From positions 1-52,440 of the forward strand of contig CANOVJ010000022.1 in the NCBI GenBank assembly GCA_947570615.1: DNA of 52,440 nucleotides, read 5' to 3'. A program made the translations under genes and the position numbers. This document shows positions 47,400-52,440 of this stretch, in pieces (the first letter of the stretch is position 1; each line of letters begins with the position of its first letter). Below the pieces are notes generated by a model. That model ran no database searches, had not been told where the DNA came from, and saw only the letters and a list, made by a program, of their open reading frames with translations. This DNA is from an uncultured Lachnospiraceae bacterium (GTDB lineage Bacteria > Bacillota > Clostridia > Lachnospirales > Lachnospiraceae).

Positions 47400-50030
47400 T
47401 TATACAGCCTGGATAAGGACGGATGCCTCACAGTTAAGCCTGGGATCGCCGTCCGTCCTGACGTTGAGGGCGATCTCTCCGCATTCATAGCCGGAGCGGA
47501 CAATGGCCAGCGCCCTTCCCTGCCAGGTGGTAAAATGGCCGGCGGTGTAGTTCTCCTGTGTGATGGGATTGGCGGAGCCGAAGCCTGCCAGAGATCCCGC
47601 GCCGGTGACGCCGGCTGTGAGAAAGACGGCGGCGTCTGGTACGCGCATTCCCTGCGCATCCACGATTTCCACGAGGACGCAGGCGAGGCTGTGGCCGTCT
47701 GAGGCAATGGCAGGGGCATGGCTGCCGGCGGCAGAGGCGGATGTATTTTCCACCGTAAGCCGGATAGCGGCGGGCTCGCCTGCTGTTTTCAGAATGGCCC
47801 GGGATACCTCTGCGCCATCCGTTATGCTCACGGCCTCCAGCGTCCCCGGCGCATAGATCACATCAAAGGCGGCAGTATAGCGGTTTGCCTTTCCGGCGGC
47901 CTGTTTTCCAAGGCTCTTTCCGTCAAGGAACAGCTCCACCTCGTCGGCGGCGGAGTAGGCCAGGACGCGAACGGGCCGTCCCTCCTGCCCTTTCCAGTTC
48001 CAGTCGGCGCTCACCTGGGGCCAGCCCCACTTGCTGATGATTTCCGTCTTGCCAAAGGTGGCGGGATCGGCGCAGAACAGGCCGGTCTGTCCGCTTCCCC
48101 AGACAATGCGGCGGTAAACGCCCTGGGGAGTCAGGCCGCCGTTTATGTCAAAGTCCGCGTCGTTGGCCAGACGCCAGGGATATTCGGAGGTGTGGGACAT
48201 CAGCGCCCAGGGCTCCATCCGGGCCTCGGGACTGCCTGGCTCAGCGAAGATGGATTTGCCGATTCCGGCCTCCCCGATATAGTCGAAGGCCGTCCAGGTG
48301 CAGTCGCCGATCACCCAGGGCAGACGCTCCACATAGTCCCAGACCCGGTCGATTTCCATGGGAAAGCTCTCCGTTCCAAGGATCACCCGCTCCGGGAACA
48401 TTTTTCCGGCCAGCTCATAGTGATCCTCCATGTAATTATAGCCCACCACGTCCAGGGCGCTGCAGAAGGGCTCGGAGCGCTCCTCCCAGAAGGTGTCCGT
48501 CACAGGGGCGGAGGCGTTCTGCTCCATGCCGGTGGCGGTTTCGGAGAGGGCCTGCATTTTGCGGAAATTCTCCGCGGCGGTTTTGTCGTCCAGACCGTTC
48601 CAGTAGGAGCACAGGCCGTTGGACACAAGACGGGTGTTATCCAGACTTCTCACAAAGGCGGCCAGCTCCAGGGAAAGCTGATAGCCGTCCCCCATGCCGC
48701 CCCGCTCGGGAATCTCATTTCCCGTAGACCAGAAGAGGATGGAAGGATGGTTGCGGTCGCGCAGGATAAAGGATCTCATATCCTCCCGCCAGTCGTCTTT
48801 GAAAAACTGGTTGTAATCCCCCGGCTGTTTGGCCATGCCCCAGGCGTCGAAGGCCTCGTCGAAAACGTACATGCCCAGACGATCGCAGGCCTCCAGCAGT
48901 GCGGCGGAGGGAGGATTGTGGGCGGTGCGCACGGCGTTGTAGCCGCTCTCCTTCAGAAGCCTGATTTTGCGCTGCTCTATATCATAAAGGGAAACCGCCC
49001 CCAGGATGCCGTTGTCGTGGTGGATACAGCCGCCCTTGAGCCTGACGGTCCGGCCATTGACCTGAAGGCCGTGGACAGCGTCGGCGCTGAGTGTGCGGAC
49101 GCCGAACAGGACGCAGGCCTGGTCACAGCCATCCTGCTTCTGCGCGGGGGTGAGACCGCAGCGGAACTCCCCAAGGTCGGTGAGGGTGGCGCACACCTGA
49201 TAAAGCGCCGGATCCTGGGCGCTCCAGAGCCTGGGATGGGGCAGGGTCAGGGGAAGAATGGCCGTGGCGGTGTCCATGGCCCTGACCTGTATGGAGGTGG
49301 ACCGGGTGAGGACAGCGTCCTTTTCTCCGTCGGGAGTGAGCGATACCTCCACCCGCACGATGCGGGTCTGCGGTGTGTCGTTGCAGACCGTCACCTCTGA
49401 GCACAGATATGCCTCGCAGGGCTTCTCCTGCTGATATTCCACCCGTTTTGTGTAAGTGAAGATTCCGTCCCCGGCGATGTGCAGCCTGGGCGTATGTACC
49501 AGCTCCACCGAACGGAAAATGCCTGCCCCCGTGTACCAGCGGGAGTTGGGCTGCATGCCGGGATTGACCGATACTGTGATACGATTGTCCTCCCCCCAAC
49601 AGACATGCGGGGTGATATCCGCCCAGAACGGAGTGTAGCCGTAGTGGTGCAGCAGAACCTGACAGCCGTTCACCTCGATGGCGGCGTTCATCATGACGCC
49701 GTCGAAATGCAGAAAAATCTTTTCCTCACTCCATTGGGCGGGAATATGGACAGTCCGGGCATAATAAGCCGGGCGGCCGTCGAAATAGCCCATGGCGGCG
49801 GCAGAGGGCGCGTCCTTTCGCACGCCGTCCTCAAGCATATAGTCGTGGGGGAGATTTACTGTCCTGGCGGCGCTTTTGCCGGAGAGCTCGTCGCCGATCA
49901 TGAAGGGACTGTACTGGAATTTCCACCCGCCGTCGATGTTGATACAGCGGGGGGAATCCGGACCAGGCTTTCCTTCCGGAGAAAGCCCTGTAACGGACCG
50001 GAGATGTTGATCTGAGATGTGAGTCTGCAT
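47400..50030 (-). CDS. GH2 beta-galactosidase/beta-glucuronidase-type hydrolase
   Basis: An 876-residue cytoplasmic family 2 glycoside hydrolase: N-terminal jelly-roll ('INIDGGWKFQYSPF', 'VNLPHDYMLEDG', 'FDGVMMNAAIEVNG', 'RWYTGAGIFRSVEL'), an Ig-like domain, then the TIM barrel ('GGCIHHDNGILGAVSLYDIEQRKIRLLKESGYNAVRTAHNPP'). The acid/base Glu lies in 'STGNEIPERGG' and the nucleophile Glu in 'VILGTESFPME'. Two further C-terminal Ig-like domains follow (about 650-876), as in Clostridial beta-galactosidases of the LacZ-like 'DUF4982' group. It would release galactose (or related sugar) from beta-linked substrates. Minus strand, ATG at 50030 with GGAAGG 8 bases upstream. It is divergent from an AraC regulator 127 bases away, its probable controller. 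Confidence 0.92.
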   Translation of the reverse strand: MQTHISDQHLRSVTGLSPEGKPGPDSPRCINIDGGWKFQYSPFMIGDELSGKSAARTVNLPHDYMLEDGVRKDAPSAAAMGYFDGRPAYYARTVHIPAQWSEEKIFLHFDGVMMNAAIEVNGCQVLLHHYGYTPFWADITPHVCWGEDNRITVSVNPGMQPNSRWYTGAGIFRSVELVHTPRLHIAGDGIFTYTKRVEYQQEKPCEAYLCSEVTVCNDTPQTRIVRVEVSLTPDGEKDAVLTRSTSIQVRAMDTATAILPLTLPHPRLWSAQDPALYQVCATLTDLGEFRCGLTPAQKQDGCDQACVLFGVRTLSADAVHGLQVNGRTVRLKGGCIHHDNGILGAVSLYDIEQRKIRLLKESGYNAVRTAHNPPSAALLEACDRLGMYVFDEAFDAWGMAKQPGDYNQFFKDDWREDMRSFILRDRNHPSILFWSTGNEIPERGGMGDGYQLSLELAAFVRSLDNTRLVSNGLCSYWNGLDDKTAAENFRKMQALSETATGMEQNASAPVTDTFWEERSEPFCSALDVVGYNYMEDHYELAGKMFPERVILGTESFPMEIDRVWDYVERLPWVIGDCTWTAFDYIGEAGIGKSIFAEPGSPEARMEPWALMSHTSEYPWRLANDADFDINGGLTPQGVYRRIVWGSGQTGLFCADPATFGKTEIISKWGWPQVSADWNWKGQEGRPVRVLAYSAADEVELFLDGKSLGKQAAGKANRYTAAFDVIYAPGTLEAVSITDGAEVSRAILKTAGEPAAIRLTVENTSASAAGSHAPAIASDGHSLACVLVEIVDAQGMRVPDAAVFLTAGVTGAGSLAGFGSANPITQENYTAGHFTTWQGRALAIVRSGYECGEIALNVRTDGDPRLNCEASVLIQAV

Positions 50031-50087
50031 GTAGTATCCTTCCTTTCTTTTGGTGTGTTACCCTGATCATATTTCTTTCCGGGATGA

Positions 50088-50116
50088 ATGACAAGAACGA
50101 AAGCCAGGAGTATAAT
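50088..50116 (+). promoter_or_regulatory. Promoter of the second AraC gene
   Basis: ATGACA (50088-50093), 17-base spacer, perfect TATAAT (50111-50116). It lies in the divergent region shared with the GH2 gene. Confidence 0.6.
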
Positions 50117-50157
50117 GGAAAAGAGGGACCAAATGCACGATTGCGGGGAGGAAATAT

Positions 50158-51267
50158 ATGAAGGATGAAAAGCTGAAGATGCTTAAGCTGCAGCCGGACA
50201 TGCTGCGCAGAGAGAAGCGTTCCTTTTCCGGCATAGAGGAGAGGGCAGCAGAGTACCGGCGTTTTTACCGGAAGTATTTTTTGCAGGGGGAGCCCGGAAA
50301 GGGACAGGAGGGCCAGCCGGGGGAGGATCCCGTGGTGGCGAAGCAGAGCTACTATGCGGAAAACCGTATCATGGAGGGAAGCTTTGCCACGCTGCTGTGC
50401 GTCTATGGCAGGGACGGAAGCCTGTGCAGCGTCAGCAGACAGGGGGTGCGTCTGACCCGCAACGATTTGCCCGGACAGGGAAAATACCACAGGCATCAGT
50501 ATATCGAGGTGTTTTATGTGATCGAGGGTTGCTTTGAGCAGATTCTGTTAGGGGAGCGGAGGCGTTTTTCAAAGGGTGAGGTGGTCATCACGGACCAGAA
50601 CTGCGAGCATGCGGATTATCTGGAAGGGGAGGATGCGGCGGTTCTGTTTCTGTGGCTTTTGCCGGATTTCCTGGACGGACTGTTAAAAAGCTATGAGGGA
50701 AGAGACGATCTGCAGCAGTTTCTGTTTCACGCCCTGGAGAGACAGAAACGGGAGCAGAGCTTTCTGGAGCTGAAGGCCCAGAAGGACGCGGAGGGGATCG
50801 GGGAGCTGCTGGAGTCCCTGGTGGCGGAGGACTGCGGACGGCTTCCCGGGGCCCGGGAGATCATCCGTGGGAATCTGATCCGGCTTTTTCATCTGCTCTG
50901 TACCTCCTATGCGCTGCAGCTCCACAGCTCCGATCAGGAGAGCAAGGAGAGGGTGCTTTTGTATGAGCTGGAGCGTTATATCCGGCTTCACGCGGATCGG
51001 GTGACTGCGGCTGAGCTGGAGGAGAGCTTTCATTACCACCGGAATTATTACAACCTTCTTCTTAAGAAATATAAGGGAAAGAGCTTTCGGGAGTATGTGC
51101 AGGAGATACGGATCGGTTGGGCAAAGGAGCTGCTTTCAGGGACGGAGCTTTCCTTAAGGCAGATCGCCGCCCGGGTGGGGTATGAGAATACCGGCTTTTT
51201 TTACCGTCTGTTCGAGAGGCAGACGGGGATGCCGCCGGGGGAGTATCGCAGGAGAGAGGGAAGTTAG
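50158..51267 (+). CDS. AraC-family regulator, cupin type
   Basis: A 369-residue regulator. A cupin-like sensor domain occupies about 95-175 ('KYHRHQYIEVFYVIEGCFEQILLGERRRFSKGEVVITDQNCEH' with several histidines). The C-terminal AraC domain has both helix-turn-helix units ('DRVTAAELEESFHYHRNYYNLLLKKYKGKSFREYV' and 'LSLRQIAARVGYENTGFFYRLFERQTGMPPGEYRR'). It is divergent from the GH2 gene and is likely its activator, sensing a sugar or sugar derivative. Start ATG 50158 follows GGGGAGG at 6 bases. It differs in sequence from the AraC protein at 38521, so they likely respond to different sugars. Confidence 0.88.
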   Translation: MKDEKLKMLKLQPDMLRREKRSFSGIEERAAEYRRFYRKYFLQGEPGKGQEGQPGEDPVVAKQSYYAENRIMEGSFATLLCVYGRDGSLCSVSRQGVRLTRNDLPGQGKYHRHQYIEVFYVIEGCFEQILLGERRRFSKGEVVITDQNCEHADYLEGEDAAVLFLWLLPDFLDGLLKSYEGRDDLQQFLFHALERQKREQSFLELKAQKDAEGIGELLESLVAEDCGRLPGAREIIRGNLIRLFHLLCTSYALQLHSSDQESKERVLLYELERYIRLHADRVTAAELEESFHYHRNYYNLLLKKYKGKSFREYVQEIRIGWAKELLSGTELSLRQIAARVGYENTGFFYRLFERQTGMPPGEYRRREGS

Positions 51268-51440
51268 CATAGAAGATGCAGGAAAATTCCGCCCTGGCCC
51301 TGGAGCCGCCTGCAGGCAGATATGGGCGTTGTCTGAATATGATGTTACCGGCAATTCTGTAATGAATAAACTCATAATTCGATTTTACATTCCAAATATG
51401 GTACTATAACTCCATAAAATAATACCGGGAGGTTATAGAA

Positions 51441-52286
51441 ATGGAAAGTCGAATTTTAACTGAGGAGAAACTGAAGGAATTTGCGAAATATTTGAAGGAG
51501 GCGGAGTATGCGGCAGCCACCATTGGGAAATATTTGCGGGAGATCCGTATTTTCCAGGACTGGCTGGGGGACAGGGAGGTAAGCAGGGAAGCGGCGGCGC
51601 AGTTCAAGGCCTGGCTGCAGGGGGAGGGCTTTGCCCCCGTTACGGTGAATGCCAGGCTCTCCGCCCTGAATGCCTTTTTTCGGTTTGCGGGCTGGGAGGA
51701 GTGTCGGGTGAAGTTTTTGCGCATCCAGCGCCAGCTTTTCCGGAATCAGTCCAGGGAGCTGACCCGGGAGGAATACGAACGGCTTCTTAAAAGTGCCCGG
51801 GAAAAGGGAAAGGAGCAGCTGGCCCTTCTGATGGAGGCGGTCTGCGGCACGGGAATCCGGGTCAGCGAGGTCTCATGTATCACTGTGGAGACTCTCAGGC
51901 AGGGGCGTGCGGAGGTAAATTTAAAAGGAAAGATTCGCGTTATTTTTCTGCCGGAGCGGCTCTGCCGCAAGCTGCGGGAGTATGCGGACAGGCAGGAGAT
52001 TACCTCCGGCGAGATCTTCCGCACTGGGAGCGGAAAGGGGCTGTCAAGGCGGCAGATCTGGCGGGAAATGAAAGGACTGTGCGAGAGCGCGGGGGTGGAG
52101 GCGACCAAGGTGTTTCCTCATAACCTCCGCCATTTGTTTGCCACAGCATTTTATCAGATCAGCAGGGATATTGTGAAGCTGGCGGATGTGCTGGGGCACA
52201 GTTCGATTGAGACCACGAGGATTTATTTAAGAACGGCCGGGGAGGAGCACACGCAGGTGCTGGAAAGGATGGGGCTGGTGACGTAG
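51441..52286 (+). CDS. Tyrosine recombinase (phage integrase family)
   Basis: A 281-residue site-specific recombinase. The catalytic set is complete: Arg140 in 'CGTGIRVSE', a lysine at about 163-165 ('LKGKIRV'), His227 and Arg230 in 'FPHNLRHLFA', His253 in 'LGHSSIETTRIY', and the nucleophile Tyr262. The N-terminal part is a short SAM-like core-binding domain, with no AP2-like arm-binding domain, as in XerC/D-sized or invertase-type enzymes. GGGAGG lies 8 bases before the ATG at 51441. No other phage or ICE gene is visible, so it may act on an invertible switch or an element beyond the right edge. Flanking DNA is AT-rich. Confidence 0.9.
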   Translation: MESRILTEEKLKEFAKYLKEAEYAAATIGKYLREIRIFQDWLGDREVSREAAAQFKAWLQGEGFAPVTVNARLSALNAFFRFAGWEECRVKFLRIQRQLFRNQSRELTREEYERLLKSAREKGKEQLALLMEAVCGTGIRVSEVSCITVETLRQGRAEVNLKGKIRVIFLPERLCRKLREYADRQEITSGEIFRTGSGKGLSRRQIWREMKGLCESAGVEATKVFPHNLRHLFATAFYQISRDIVKLADVLGHSSIETTRIYLRTAGEEHTQVLERMGLVT

Positions 52287-52440
52287 GCGGAATATACATT
52301 CTGACTACAGACACGCTGTTTATTTATAAATTAAATTGTATTATATCACGTTTCAATTACCGCTGACAATATCAATTTCGGAAAGCACACGGAAATCAAT
52401 TTTCAATAATACCGCAAATGCAGGACGGATCAAGCAGGCA

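Noticed and set aside
47718-49400. A 560-codon frame antisense to the GH2 gene.
   Set aside because: Low-complexity Gly/His/Gln-rich translation without any domain; the GH2 frame is genuine.

Overview
The window looks like a chromosomal segment of a fairly GC-rich gut-type Lachnospiraceae (Clostridia). The evidence is indirect: an ECF vitamin-type transporter operon, an Amt ammonium channel fused to P-II, an iron-sulfur type PurF, carbohydrate ABC transporters without their own ATPase, many family-specific glycoside hydrolases, strong AAGGAGG ribosome sites, and DUF2200/DUF3842 genes. I see no rRNA, tRNA, CRISPR array or complete insertion sequence.

Layout. 0-3.4 kb: the 3' end of a type I restriction subunit (HsdR), dCTP deaminase, an Rpn-type PD-(D/E)XK nuclease and a DUF3842 protein. 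3.4-7.4 kb: an ECF transporter operon (two ATPases, EcfT, S component) with an overlapping uridine-kinase-like gene, behind a long leader carrying a terminator-like hairpin. 7.4-18.4 kb: an aldo/keto reductase with two Fe-S clusters, a zinc polyol dehydrogenase, a GH127 enzyme, a TetR regulator with an oleate hydratase, two MATE exporters and a C45 Ntn-hydrolase. 18.6-19.9 kb: an AAA-ATPase/nuclease gene broken by an internal deletion. 20-26 kb: amt-P-II with a tandem-hairpin leader, purF, and a BlaI/BlaR1-type pair with a clear operator.

26.0-31.8 kb is the accessory highlight. It is an AT-rich three-gene unit: a 1443-residue protein joining an HD phosphohydrolase domain to a GHKL/Hsp90-type ATPase, an ImmA/IrrE-like protein whose HExxH motif has become NGVGR, and a two-helix membrane protein of the SLATT type. 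This combination looks like an undescribed conflict or defence system. Nearby at 32.6-33.5 kb are a possible structured small RNA and a decayed MNT/HEPN toxin-antitoxin pair, with one gene frameshifted at an A7 run and the other internally deleted.

33.5-51.3 kb is mostly carbohydrate use: a domain-swapped GH3 beta-glucosidase; KtrA/KtrB potassium uptake behind a repeat-rich leader; then an AraC regulator, a lipoprotein plus two permeases, GH4, a GH127-like enzyme, GH2 and a second AraC regulator. This second part reads as one oligosaccharide locus: regulators sense sugar, the ABC transporter imports it (using an ATPase encoded elsewhere), and the hydrolases cleave it in the cytoplasm. The window ends with a solitary tyrosine recombinase.

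A recurring oddity is short tandem repeats of 13-15 (or 30-33) bases inside or beside genes (ECF leader, purF twice, the blaR1-type gene, the AAA pseudogene, the C45 hydrolase, the sugar-binding lipoprotein). A palindromic element is also shared by the leaders of the GH127 and GH4 genes.
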